From positions 1,488,001 through 1,552,000 of the forward strand of contig AGIQ01000002.1 in NCBI GenBank assembly GCA_000230935.2: 64,000 bases of DNA, written 5' to 3'. The notes beneath the pieces are model-generated. The model worked only from the letters and a program-made list of their open reading frames with translations, did no database searches and was not told the origin of the DNA. The position numbers were made by a program, and so were the translations under genes. Shown here piece after piece: positions 17,017-24,529 of the stretch. The stretch's first letter is position 1; each line of letters begins with the position of its first letter. This stretch comes from Mycolicibacterium rhodesiae JS60 (GTDB lineage: Bacteria; Actinomycetota; Actinomycetes; Mycobacteriales; Mycobacteriaceae).

Positions 17017-17676
17017 ATGATTTGCGGTGTGGCCGCCCAGAGGACTTACAACCAGAACTGTCCCGTCGCGAAGGGCTTGGATGTCCTTGGCGAACGCTGG
17101 ACACTGCTGATCTTGCGGGAGTTGCTCGGTGGGCCGCGCCGCTACAGTGACCTGCGTGCCGAGCTGCCCGGGATTGCGACCAACTTGCTGGCCGAACGGC
17201 TTCGGTCACTAGAAGAGGCGGCCCTCGTTGCCCGCACAGAACTGCCGGCTCCGGTCGCCCGTACGGTCTACGCGCTCAGCGAATTGGGATGGCGGAAGGT
17301 TCCGCCCGTGATCAAGGCGATCGCGATGTTCGGGCTAGATCAGGTAGAACTCAGTGACAGCGCCTGCACGCCGCTGAACGGATTCCTCACCGGAATACTG
17401 CTCGGCTTTGACTCCGCCTTGGCGAGCGATGTCAGCGCGTCCTACCACTTCGAAATCGATGGCCGCGCATTTGAATTCGCCGTCGACCGAGGCGAACTGC
17501 AGGCGGCTCGCGGACCTTTCGCGGTGACGGTGACAGCGACGTCGGCGGATCTGATTACCGCCCGACTGGGCGCGACCGCAGCACAGCGCAAGCCGGCGCT
17601 GCGGGGGATGACGGTCGAAGGGGACGACCGTGCCGTGCAGGTGATGCGACGCGTATTCCAGTTGCCGGCCGACTGA
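17017..17676 (+). CDS. HxlR-family winged-helix regulator with SCP2-like C-terminal domain
   Basis: Residues 12-100 form the HxlR DNA-binding domain (NQNCPVAKGLDVLGERWTLLILRELLGGPRRYSDLR, NLLAERLRSLEEAALV). The C-terminal half (about 130-219; YHFEIDGRAFEFAVDRGELQ, AVTVTATSADLITARLG) resembles the SCP2 sterol-carrier fold and could bind a hydrophobic effector. Such HxlR-SCP2 fusions occur in mycobacteria. No ribosome site precedes ATG 17017, so the mRNA may be leaderless; GTG 17029 is an alternative. It probably controls the divergent hydrolase-LLM-DUF302 operon. Confidence 0.8.
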   Translation: MICGVAAQRTYNQNCPVAKGLDVLGERWTLLILRELLGGPRRYSDLRAELPGIATNLLAERLRSLEEAALVARTELPAPVARTVYALSELGWRKVPPVIKAIAMFGLDQVELSDSACTPLNGFLTGILLGFDSALASDVSASYHFEIDGRAFEFAVDRGELQAARGPFAVTVTATSADLITARLGATAAQRKPALRGMTVEGDDRAVQVMRRVFQLPAD

Positions 17677-17790
17677 AGGGGACGGCTGGAATCTGGGCCG
17701 AAACAAGGATCGGCCGCTGCTAGTGGCCTTCGAAGTCGACCTTGTGGTGGTTTAGACCCTTTCGCAGATTGCGGGCCTGGACCCGGCGCG

Positions 17791-18720
17791 TTACGACGTG
17801 ATGTCCGCCGGTGAAGCCCCGCCCGCGCGGGCCATCATCACGGCCAGGGCCGAGAACTGCAGGGTCCAGAGGTTGCCGTGATTCGGATACTTCGCCGTCA
17901 TTGCGGCGACTAGCTCGTCGGCATCCTTGGCGACTTCGTACTCGGCCGCGAAGTCCTTGATGTAGGAGCGGGTCTGGGCGATCATCTGGTCGACCGCGTA
18001 GTCATCACCGTCGGGCCTGCGGTGGCCGGCCACGATCATTCGAGGCTTGAGGCGTTCAACGACATCGACCGTCTCGAGCCAGTCCTGCCATTCCGCCGGC
18101 GTAGCAAACCCCAGCATGGGGTGGATTTCGTTGTAGATGGAGTCACCGGCCACCACGACGTCAATTTCGGGTATGTGCACGATGGTCGTGGGATGGATGT
18201 CCGCCTGCTTCACCTCGATGATGTTCAGTGGCGAACCGTCGACGTAGAGCGTGTGGCCCTGCATCGGCTCGGGCACCGGTCCGGCCGTCACAGTCGCATC
18301 GCCGAATAGCAGCTTCCACTGTTCGGTCTGCATGTCCATGGACTCCTTGACTGCCTCGACAACATGCGGCAGCGCAACACATTTGGCGCCGGGAAACCGC
18401 TCGAGGAGGGGCCCGAAACCGACGTAGTGATCTTGGTGGGCGTGGGTGATGTAGATCGTCGTGAGCTTCTTGCCCGTGCGCTCGATGAGATCTCCCAGGT
18501 CGCGGACGTCGTCTTTGAGGTATTGGGCGTCGATCAGAACCGCCTCGGTGGCCCCGGTGATCAAGGCCGATGTGGTCGGCGAGAAGGTGCCGTTGGGAAT
18601 CCCTGGGAACTCAACGGCCGGAATGTTCGGCCAGCGGCCGGCATACACCGTGGCGCGGATCGGTGGGGCGTCGGTGGATCCCGTCGAGTTCACGGTCGAT
18701 GACTGGGTCGCGCTGTCCAC
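17791..18720 (-). CDS. Metallo-beta-lactamase-fold hydrolase
   Basis: This 309-residue MBL-fold protein carries the zinc motif THAHQDHY (HxHxDH), a second-site Asp in VVVAGDSIYNEIHP and a final His in MIVAGHRRPDG. The start GTG 18720 has an ideal GGAGGT site. The family is broad (quorum-lactone, ester or thioester hydrolysis, or oxidase-linked roles). A close paralogue lies at 62108-62941; both share FSPTTSxLITG at the N terminus. One of the four 41-bp regulatory elements lies 95 bp upstream, linking it with the AhpD-like and mce genes. Confidence 0.82.
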   Translation of the reverse strand: MDSATQSSTVNSTGSTDAPPIRATVYAGRWPNIPAVEFPGIPNGTFSPTTSALITGATEAVLIDAQYLKDDVRDLGDLIERTGKKLTTIYITHAHQDHYVGFGPLLERFPGAKCVALPHVVEAVKESMDMQTEQWKLLFGDATVTAGPVPEPMQGHTLYVDGSPLNIIEVKQADIHPTTIVHIPEIDVVVAGDSIYNEIHPMLGFATPAEWQDWLETVDVVERLKPRMIVAGHRRPDGDDYAVDQMIAQTRSYIKDFAAEYEVAKDADELVAAMTAKYPNHGNLWTLQFSALAVMMARAGGASPADITS

Positions 18721-18814
18721 GAGGTACCTCCAAGTTGCGGATGTTCAGTCGGCGCCCGCGCCCATGCAGGTTGCGGTGCGGCGAAACCTCACCGTACGAA
18801 TCACCGTGCTACAG

Positions 18815-18855
18815 GGAATAGAACAGGTCCGCCCGCCAGTGGAACACAAGCGCCA
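18815..18855 (-). promoter_or_regulatory. 41-bp regulatory element, copy A (upstream of MBL-fold gene)
   Basis: Read toward the gene (minus strand), it follows the shared pattern GGC-N6-GTWCC-N7-GGC-N6-GTTCTAT at identical spacing to copies at 19840, 20977 and 26864. It ends 95 bp before the GTG at 18720. Two GGC-N6-GTxCy half-sites lie 21 bp apart, one face of the helix, as expected for an AraC-type activator. The GTTCTAT end may overlap a -10-like element. Confidence 0.7.
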
Positions 18856-18876
18856 CTTCGGCCCTCGAAGCCTGGT

Positions 18877-19281
18877 TCAAACACGGCTATCCGCTGAACG
18901 CGGGGCCGGAAGGCGCGGCGCAAGATATCCGGTCGTGACGGTCGGCGGACGAGGCATAGATTTCGACAGTGCGGATGATTGACTGATCGCTGGAACGACG
19001 TCGACGGAATTCGGCATCAGACAGTCTTCGATCATCCGGCGGAGGCCCTCGTATTCCTCGTGGAGGGTGTAGGTGTCCAGCCAGGTGGCACATAGCTGCA
19101 CCAGTCGAGGACGCAGCGGGATCTTCTTTGCCGCAGCGAGTCTGATGAGGCCACGGATCGCCGCGAAGGTGTCGCCTGCGCCGACGACGACGAACACCTG
19201 AGTGCTTTCACGGGCGGTCAGATGAGGCTTGACAGCTTCGATGAGCGCCCAAGCCAGGTTGCCTTCGCGTACAGGTGGCAT
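18877..19281 (-). CDS. Small conserved hypothetical protein
   Basis: This 134-residue protein is mostly helical at the N terminus (PPVREGNLAWALIEAVKPHL, VFVVVGAGDTFAAIRGLIR, LVQLCATWLDTYTLHEEYEG), with a disordered Pro/Ser-rich tail. There is no signal peptide or membrane segment. I recognise this as a conserved mycobacterial small protein but know no function. The start ATG 19281 has a weak GGGAAAG site. It lies on the same strand as the MBL gene and 22 bp before regulatory element A. Confidence 0.6.
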   Translation of the reverse strand: MPPVREGNLAWALIEAVKPHLTARESTQVFVVVGAGDTFAAIRGLIRLAAAKKIPLRPRLVQLCATWLDTYTLHEEYEGLRRMIEDCLMPNSVDVVPAISQSSALSKSMPRPPTVTTGYLAPRLPAPRSADSRV

Positions 19282-19357
19282 GGCTTTCCCGCGTCTTCGC
19301 TATTTCGCCGTTGGTCTGAGGCGCGGCAGTTCCCCTGGACAGGCGATCCGCGAAAGA

Positions 19358-19389
19358 CCCGTAGTCGTCGAGATGTCGACGACTACGGG
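19358..19389. terminator. Perfect 14-bp stem hairpin with 4-base loop
   Basis: CCCGTAGTCGTCGA (19358-19371) pairs perfectly with TCGACGACTACGGG (19376-19389) around loop GATG. It lies 57 bases past the stop of the small gene at 19446 on the minus strand and is followed there by TCTTTC. A transcription terminator for that gene is the simplest reading; a palindromic protein-binding site is possible. Confidence 0.5.
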
Positions 19390-19445
19390 CCCGACTTCGG
19401 TGACGGTCCCGAAGTGAGGACCTGGGCGAACTGTCTGGCAGACGA

Positions 19446-19631
19446 TCATGATCCGTGTCCTGCTCGATGCTTGATCTCTGCGACGAATCTGCGTCCGAGG
19501 CTGTCGACAACGTCCCAGGAATACGGTCCGCGCAACTGCGTAACGCCCAATCTATGGACAGTGCGGCGCGCATCTGCCTCCGTGCAGATGCCGGCGACCC
19601 GTCGGCCGTCACTGGTGACGACAATCCACAT
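19446..19631 (-). CDS. Small hypothetical protein, 61 aa
   Basis: The sequence (MWIVVTSDGRRVAGICTEAD, YSWDVVDSLGRRFVAEIKHR) has the regular strand-turn-helix spacing of a small folded domain and good codon use. The start ATG 19631 lies inside the 3' end of the preceding small ORF (19609-19743), overlapping it by 23 bases. The region could be translationally coupled or a single gene split by a frameshift. It ends 57 bp before a strong hairpin. Function unknown. Confidence 0.45.
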   Translation of the reverse strand: MWIVVTSDGRRVAGICTEADARRTVHRLGVTQLRGPYSWDVVDSLGRRFVAEIKHRAGHGS

Positions 19632-19743
19632 CCGGGCACCTACGAACTGCTCTTCTTAGCGACTCCGCTGCCTGGCGGAAATGAGGTTGTACCGTGGCAA
19701 TTTGAATTCTGTCGACATACCGCGCAGTGGTTGGGGTCTCCAT
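19609..19743 (-). CDS. Very small ORF, 44 aa, with strong ribosome site
   Basis: ATG 19743 is preceded by GGAGG at 6-base spacing, and element C lies 97 bp upstream, the same distance as for the MBL gene. The peptide (METPTTARYVDRIQIATVQP, then RQAAESLRRAVRRC) is hydrophilic and helical, with an Arg-rich end. It could be a genuine small protein, a leader peptide, or the 5' part of a frameshifted gene continuing in the 61-residue ORF. No function is proposed. Confidence 0.42.
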   Translation of the reverse strand: METPTTARYVDRIQIATVQPHFRQAAESLRRAVRRCPDVDCRHQ

Positions 19744-19839
19744 GGCGGTCCTCCAAGCTTGTGAATCAGTCGGAGTGCCTTGAGCTGTCCGCATGTGTAC
19801 CGCGACTACGAACCCACGGTATGAAACAACGACTCCTGA

Positions 19840-19880
19840 GCAATAGAACCGATATGCCAGGCGGTGGTACGCAAATGCCA
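19840..19880 (-). promoter_or_regulatory. 41-bp regulatory element, copy C (upstream of the two tiny ORFs)
   Basis: This copy matches the shared GGC-N6-GTWCC-N7-GGC-N6-GTTCTAT pattern without gaps, read on the minus strand. It lies in the gap between the stop of the AhpD-like gene (19906) and the small ORF starting at 19743. Its left half is closest to the mce-operon copy (GGCATT and GTACC in both). Confidence 0.7.
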
Positions 19881-19905
19881 GAGAACCCGTGGGTATCCGG
19901 TGGGT

Positions 19906-20910
19906 TCACCGACTGGCGTGCAAGTACAGCGAAGCCGTGCGTCGGGCAGCGGTCAGACTCGCCCACGCGGTGAGGTCGACAAGTGCAGAGTTGTCGGGGC
20001 ACGCGCGGCGTGCGGATGCGACTACATCGGCGTCGACCTGGTAGGAGGCCAATGCAGTCAGCAGAGCCAGCTTCGCAAGTGCCTGGTCGCCGGCGGGCAC
20101 GTCGGTGACGGCATGATCGACCCAGCTGCGGCTCAGGCCGATGTCGGCCGTGGTCCCGGACAGCCGCACGCTCACCAGCTGCCGGACATGAAGCGGCACT
20201 GACCGGGCACCCGCCAATTCGATGACCGCGCTCGCCCGGGCGAACGCGTCGGCGATGGTCGAGTGTCCGGCCGACCACGACAGGTCCTCGGGCAGTGGGG
20301 CGTCCGGAAGCAGACGCAGCGACTCCCCAGGTTCGACGTCCCGGCCGCTGGAGGCGGCCGCCCAGCCGACCGTTCGCCGCGCGCGATTGCGTGCGATGCT
20401 AGGAACCCTTGCCGGGATTGGACTTTCGGGCAGGAAGACGTTGTTCATCCGGTTGATGTACTCGAAGGTCACCGCTACTCCCACACACTCCTCGAGTTGG
20501 TTGTCTGGGAAGGGCCGTGGGCCGCCGCGCACCCAGGCTCGTACGGGGTCAGCGTCGTAGGCTCCGTCGATGCTCTGTCGCGTCGCGTCGTGGACTTCGA
20601 CGCAGTACTGGCAGGTGTTCGCTTCCGACACCGCGGAAGCAATGGACTCCTTGACGAGACGATCGCCGCGCCCCGATGCGAGCAGCGTCTCGCGCATCAA
20701 CAACCAGCTGGCCGCCATCACGTCCGGGGAGGGCGAGTGCAGGGTGATGGGCGGAGCCAGGAAACCGTAGTCGCTTTCCATCTGCTGATACACCGTCGCG
20801 ACAAGCCCACGCGCCTCGTTCGGCCGCACCGGATCGACGTACTTGATGGACCCCTGTGCACTTCGCAATCCCCTGGCAATCAGCCGGGCCCTCACTGTGT
20901 TGTCTGGCAT
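19906..20910 (-). CDS. AhpD/carboxymuconolactone-decarboxylase-like protein
   Basis: This 334-residue protein contains the AhpD-type redox motif NTCQYCVEVHD (CxxC followed by a His two residues on), preceded by a helical SYGFLAPPITLHSPSPDVM-like segment. In AhpD and peroxidase-related proteins the pair of cysteines reduces peroxides or reacts with lactones. The protein is longer than single-domain AhpD (about 175), and its second half is a helical domain without a clear second CxxC. Start ATG 20910 is chosen (TTG 20913 adjoins it). Element B lies 67 bp upstream. Confidence 0.72.
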   Translation of the reverse strand: MPDNTVRARLIARGLRSAQGSIKYVDPVRPNEARGLVATVYQQMESDYGFLAPPITLHSPSPDVMAASWLLMRETLLASGRGDRLVKESIASAVSEANTCQYCVEVHDATRQSIDGAYDADPVRAWVRGGPRPFPDNQLEECVGVAVTFEYINRMNNVFLPESPIPARVPSIARNRARRTVGWAAASSGRDVEPGESLRLLPDAPLPEDLSWSAGHSTIADAFARASAVIELAGARSVPLHVRQLVSVRLSGTTADIGLSRSWVDHAVTDVPAGDQALAKLALLTALASYQVDADVVASARRACPDNSALVDLTAWASLTAARRTASLYLHASR

Positions 20911-20976
20911 CAAAGATCCCGTCGGATGTGCGGTGGACGCAAGGGTGCCCTCACGCTACGAACCGGCGTCGTCGCT

Positions 20977-21017
20977 GGAATAGAACAGACATGCCTGCCG
21001 GCGGAACACGGCTGCCA
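20977..21017 (-). promoter_or_regulatory. 41-bp regulatory element, copy B (upstream of AhpD-like gene)
   Basis: On the minus strand it carries GGC-N6-GTTCC-N7-GGC-N6-GTTCTATT, identical in spacing to the other three copies. It lies in the 130-bp gap between the XdhC stop (21041) and the AhpD-like start (20910). Confidence 0.72.
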
Positions 21018-21040
21018 GCGTCGTCGTCGCCGCAAGACAC

Positions 21041-22135
21041 TCACGGATGTATCGGTGTCTCGACGGCGCTGAGCGGCTGTGCATCAGATCCCGATGCGGC
21101 AGCGATGATTTCGGCCGCGATCGAGACCGCCGTCTCTTCGGGCGTTCGACCACCGAGGTTGAGTCCGATGGGCGAGCGAAGCCGGGAGATCAGATGCTCG
21201 GGCACACCTTCCTCGCGCAGCCGCGCGAGCCGGTCAGCGTGCGTTCGCCGGCTGCCCATCGCCCCGATGTACCTCGCCGGCGTCGCGAGCGCGACCTTCA
21301 GCAGGGGAATGTCGAACTTCGGGTCGTGGGTCAGCACGCAGAGGATGGTTTCCTCATCGACCTCCTGGGAGGTCAGATATCGATGCGGCCAGTCGACCAC
21401 CACCTCGTCTGCGAGCGGGAACCGCTCCGGTGTCGCAAAAATGGGTCGGGCGTCGCACACGGTGACCCGGTAGCCGAGAAACTTTCCGATCCGAGATACG
21501 GCGCCTGCGAAGTCGATGGCACCGAACACGATCATCCTGCGGGCGGGCGCGTAGGACTGCACGAACACTGACAAATCGGGTCGTCCCTGAACATCGGCGG
21601 CGCCGTCGATGGTGCCGACCGCGGTCTTGGTCAGCATCGCTCGCGCGGCGAACCGTGCTGCTTCGTCATCGGCGTCGTTTCCAAGCGACCCGTCGACCGA
21701 TCGGTGATCGACCAACATGTGCCGGCCTGAATCGGGACCGGGCTTGACCACCGTCGCGACCGCGATGGACTGCTCGTCACCGATGCGCGCGAGAACTTCG
21801 TCGAACATGGGGTACGCGCGATCGTCCACCGGCTCGATGAAGATGTCGAGGACGCCCCCGCAGGTAAGGCCGACGGCGAAGGCGTCCTCGTCTCCGACTC
21901 CGAAGGTGGCGAGTTGAGGGGTGCCGGACTCCAATACCTCCTGAGCCAACTCATACACCGCGCCCTCGACGCAGCCACCTGAGACGCTCCCGATGACGTT
22001 GCCGTTCTCGGCTACTGCCATGACGGCACCAGCTGGTCTGGGTGCGGACTTCCAGGTGCGAACGACCGTTGCCAGCGCGAAACGTGTTCCGCTCTTCCGC
22101 CAAGCTACAAGCTCGTCGCGAAGGTCAAGCAGCAT
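21041..22135 (-). CDS. xdhC: XdhC/CoxF-family molybdenum-hydroxylase maturation factor
   Basis: This 364-residue protein has an N-terminal XdhC/CoxI domain (LATVVRTWKSAPRPAGAVMAV, GSVSGGCVEGAVYE, GLTCGGVLDIFIEP) and a C-terminal Rossmann domain (RRMIVFGAIDFAGAVSRIGKFL, VVDWPHRYL, CVLTHDPKFDIPLL, YIGAMGSRRTHADR). XdhC binds molybdenum cofactor, promotes its sulfuration and delivers it to xanthine-dehydrogenase-type enzymes. It is distant from the CoxMLS operon at 57-61 kb but is its obvious functional partner in the window. ATG 22135 follows GGGAACGAAG. No molybdenum hydroxylase is adjacent here. Confidence 0.85.
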   Translation of the reverse strand: MLLDLRDELVAWRKSGTRFALATVVRTWKSAPRPAGAVMAVAENGNVIGSVSGGCVEGAVYELAQEVLESGTPQLATFGVGDEDAFAVGLTCGGVLDIFIEPVDDRAYPMFDEVLARIGDEQSIAVATVVKPGPDSGRHMLVDHRSVDGSLGNDADDEAARFAARAMLTKTAVGTIDGAADVQGRPDLSVFVQSYAPARRMIVFGAIDFAGAVSRIGKFLGYRVTVCDARPIFATPERFPLADEVVVDWPHRYLTSQEVDEETILCVLTHDPKFDIPLLKVALATPARYIGAMGSRRTHADRLARLREEGVPEHLISRLRSPIGLNLGGRTPEETAVSIAAEIIAAASGSDAQPLSAVETPIHP

Positions 22136-22159
22136 CTTCGTTCCCTGTGCGTTGTGCGA

Positions 22160-22918
22160 TCACAATGTCTCCCAAAAGTGGTTCAGCACCGCCGCGGCTC
22201 GCTGGGGGTCCTGCGTCAGCCACCAGTGGCCCAGGCCATCGAGGACCTCGACGCGGGCACCACTGCGGGCGGCGGCGCGCTGCGCGCCGCCAGCGGGACC
22301 GGTCATGTGGTCCTCGCTCGGAATCAACGCGAGCCCGGGAACCACGGCCGCCTTCTCCAGGCCCGCGCCGAGTCTGGCCATTGCCGGCTGGACCGCCGAC
22401 CGGTAAAGCCGCAGAATCGAATCGGCCATCGCATCGTCGAAACCGAGTGCGACGCGCTGTGCCACCCGAGGATCCATCCCTATCGCGCTCAGCTGTCCGG
22501 CGAACGCCTCTGGCCCGACCGCCAGCCAACCCGCAAGCAGTTCCTCGCCGGCGCCCTCTTGCTGCCAGGTCTGCGCTCGCGCGTGCCAGACATAGTCCCG
22601 ATCGAGCAGCCCGAGGGCGTCCGAAACCCAGCTGTGCAGCAGATCCCGACGTGTCATCGCGACACTCAGCGCTTGTACACCGCCCCAGTCGTGCCCCACC
22701 AGGTCGACCGGCCCATCGGCAGCCACGATGGCCTCCAGTTCACTGATGAGCCAGTCCCGGTACTCGCGAACCGTGGCGGTAAAGCCGACGGGAACGGCGG
22801 CGCCAAAGCCGGGGGGAGCGAGTCGCACTACCGGCTTGCGCGACAACTGCGGCACGAGCAGATCCCACACCGCGGGCGTCTCAGGGACTCCATGTACCAG
22901 CACAACGGTCACGATCAC
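22160..22918 (-). CDS. Alpha/beta hydrolase with Asp nucleophile (epoxide hydrolase/haloalkane dehalogenase type)
   Basis: This enzyme of about 252 residues has LVHGVPETPAVWD (oxyanion turn) and nucleophile elbow VGHDWGG, where Asp rather than Ser is the nucleophile, as in epoxide hydrolases and haloalkane dehalogenases. It also has LALIPSEDHM and catalytic His in GLGHWWLTQ. I choose GTG 22918, 7 bases after GGAAG. The next in-frame ATG (22954) lies inside a 22-bp palindrome and the still longer form runs through the divergent MFS gene. It is divergent from the MFS transporter and probably co-regulated with it. Confidence 0.75.
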   Translation of the reverse strand: MIVTVVLVHGVPETPAVWDLLVPQLSRKPVVRLAPPGFGAAVPVGFTATVREYRDWLISELEAIVAADGPVDLVGHDWGGVQALSVAMTRRDLLHSWVSDALGLLDRDYVWHARAQTWQQEGAGEELLAGWLAVGPEAFAGQLSAIGMDPRVAQRVALGFDDAMADSILRLYRSAVQPAMARLGAGLEKAAVVPGLALIPSEDHMTGPAGGAQRAAARSGARVEVLDGLGHWWLTQDPQRAAAVLNHFWETL

Positions 22919-22937
22919 CACTTCACTTCCGGGGCGT

Positions 22938-22959
22938 TGAGTATAGTGAACCATACTCA
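22938..22959. promoter_or_regulatory. 22-bp palindromic operator between hydrolase and MFS genes
   Basis: The sequence at 22938-22959 begins TGAGTAT, ends ATACTCA and is an inverted repeat matching at 18 of 22 positions. It lies 20 bp upstream of the chosen hydrolase start and 53 bp upstream of the MFS GTG, so one regulator could control both. Neither neighbouring AraC gene is tied to it by sequence. Confidence 0.6.
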
Positions 22960-23011
22960 GGGTGTCTGGTGCGTCGAACACCGATCGATCTGACGATTTA
23001 GCGAGGTATGC

Positions 23012-24529
23012 GTGACGGCTCACGACTCCGCCAACCGGTCGGCCGTCGCGACCACCCTTCTGGTATCGACGGCAGTCTTCCTGGCGAGCCTCGATGTGTT
23101 CATCGTCAACGTCGCGTATCCCGACATCATCCGCGCGTTCCACAATGCCGACCTCGCAGCGATGTCTTGGGTACTCAACGCGTACACGATCGTGTTCGTC
23201 GCTGTCCTCACTCCCGCCGGCAGGCTCGGCGACCGCTACGGTCACCGGCGAATTTTTCTCGCCGGGCTCACCATCTTCTTGGCTGGGTCGCTGGCATGCG
23301 GCCTGTCGACGACGTTTGCCATGCTGGTAGCTTCCCGCGTGTTTCAAGCCTTCGGCGCCGGGATGCTCATGCCCAGCTCGTTGGCGTTGCTCCTGGCCGC
23401 CGTGCCCGCGGACCGGCGGACTCGGGCGGTCGGCATGTGGTCAGCTGTCGGCGCCATGGCCGCGGCACTGGGACCGCCGTTGGGTGGTGTGCTGGTTGGC
23501 TTCTCGTGGCAATGGATCTTCTTGGTCAACCTGCCGGTAGGGGTGATCGTCGTGGCCGTCGGCTGGTTCGTCCTCGGGGAGACGGGTCAATCGGGTTCTG
23601 CGGTCCCAGACGTGATAGGCGCTCTTGCTCTTGTGGTCGGCGTCGCCGCGCTCGTGTGGGCACTCGTCGAGGTGCCCACCTTCTCAAATGGCGCAATAGT
23701 TGCACTGGCCGCGACGGTCGGCGTCGTCGCGATCACCGTGACCGTATGGCGATCGAATGGCCATCACACGCCGATCATCGATCTCATCGCGATCAGAGTC
23801 ACACCGCTGTGGATCAGCTGCCTCGTGCAGCTGCTGTTCGCTACCGCATTCGGCGCCATGCTGTTGGGCAATGTGCTCTTCCTGGTCATCGTCTGGCATC
23901 AGACACCCGCGGTCGCCGGGCTGTTGCTATCGCCCGGAGCCGTTGTCGTGGTCGTCGTGTCGGCAACGGTGGCCGGACGACTCGTCGACCGCTGGGGCGT
24001 CGGTCTGGTCGCCGCGATTGGCGCCATCCTCTATGCAGCGGGAGCCATCGTGTGGTTGTGCCGCGTTGGCGCCGAACCGAACTACCTCGCTGACTTCCTG
24101 CCCGGCCAGATGCTGACCGGCACCGGGATCGGACTGGTCATGCCAAGCCTGTCCACTGTTCCCGGCCGCGCCTTGCCGTCACACCGGTGGGGCGCCGGCT
24201 CGGCGCTCATCAACACGGCGCGACAACTCGGCAGCGTATGTGGCACCGTCATGGTTACGTTCGTCTACCAGCCGGTCATCGAGCTGGCCGCGGTGCGGCG
24301 CGGTTGGGTGCTGATCGCCGCCGCAGCAATCGGATCCGCGCTGGTCGCGTTGATGCTGGCCACCAATTGGGGCTCGCGGTTCGGCGAGGCCACGGTCAAT
24401 CCGTTGGTTGCGCGCGGGGCCGGGTATGCAGAAGGGGCCGGAGTCGGCACCACCTCAGCGGAGCACGTGATGAAAGGATCTGGGGCTATCGGACCCTCAT
24501 CGGTTGCCGCCGATCGCTGTCCACGCTGA
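23012..24529 (+). CDS. MFS drug/metabolite exporter, DHA2 (14-TM) family
   Basis: This 505-residue membrane protein has about 14 hydrophobic helices. Family signatures are ASLDVFIVNVAYPDI (motif C/D region near TM1), GRLGDRYGHRRIFLAG (motif A), and ALGPPLGGVLVGFSWQWIFLVNLPVG (motif C and the QWIF segment). DHA2 proteins expel hydrophobic compounds using the proton gradient. GTG 23012 follows GAGGT. The 3' end overlaps the convergent AraC gene by 44 bp. It is divergent from the Asp-type hydrolase, consistent with export or tolerance of that enzyme's substrate or product. Confidence 0.85.
   Translation: MTAHDSANRSAVATTLLVSTAVFLASLDVFIVNVAYPDIIRAFHNADLAAMSWVLNAYTIVFVAVLTPAGRLGDRYGHRRIFLAGLTIFLAGSLACGLSTTFAMLVASRVFQAFGAGMLMPSSLALLLAAVPADRRTRAVGMWSAVGAMAAALGPPLGGVLVGFSWQWIFLVNLPVGVIVVAVGWFVLGETGQSGSAVPDVIGALALVVGVAALVWALVEVPTFSNGAIVALAATVGVVAITVTVWRSNGHHTPIIDLIAIRVTPLWISCLVQLLFATAFGAMLLGNVLFLVIVWHQTPAVAGLLLSPGAVVVVVVSATVAGRLVDRWGVGLVAAIGAILYAAGAIVWLCRVGAEPNYLADFLPGQMLTGTGIGLVMPSLSTVPGRALPSHRWGAGSALINTARQLGSVCGTVMVTFVYQPVIELAAVRRGWVLIAAAAIGSALVALMLATNWGSRFGEATVNPLVARGAGYAEGAGVGTTSAEHVMKGSGAIGPSSVAADRCPR

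Noticed and set aside
22160..23347. A 395-residue hydrolase reading frame reaching into the MFS gene
   Set aside because: The extra N-terminal residues are on the antisense of the MFS gene and cross the palindrome; a shorter start with a good ribosome site exists.
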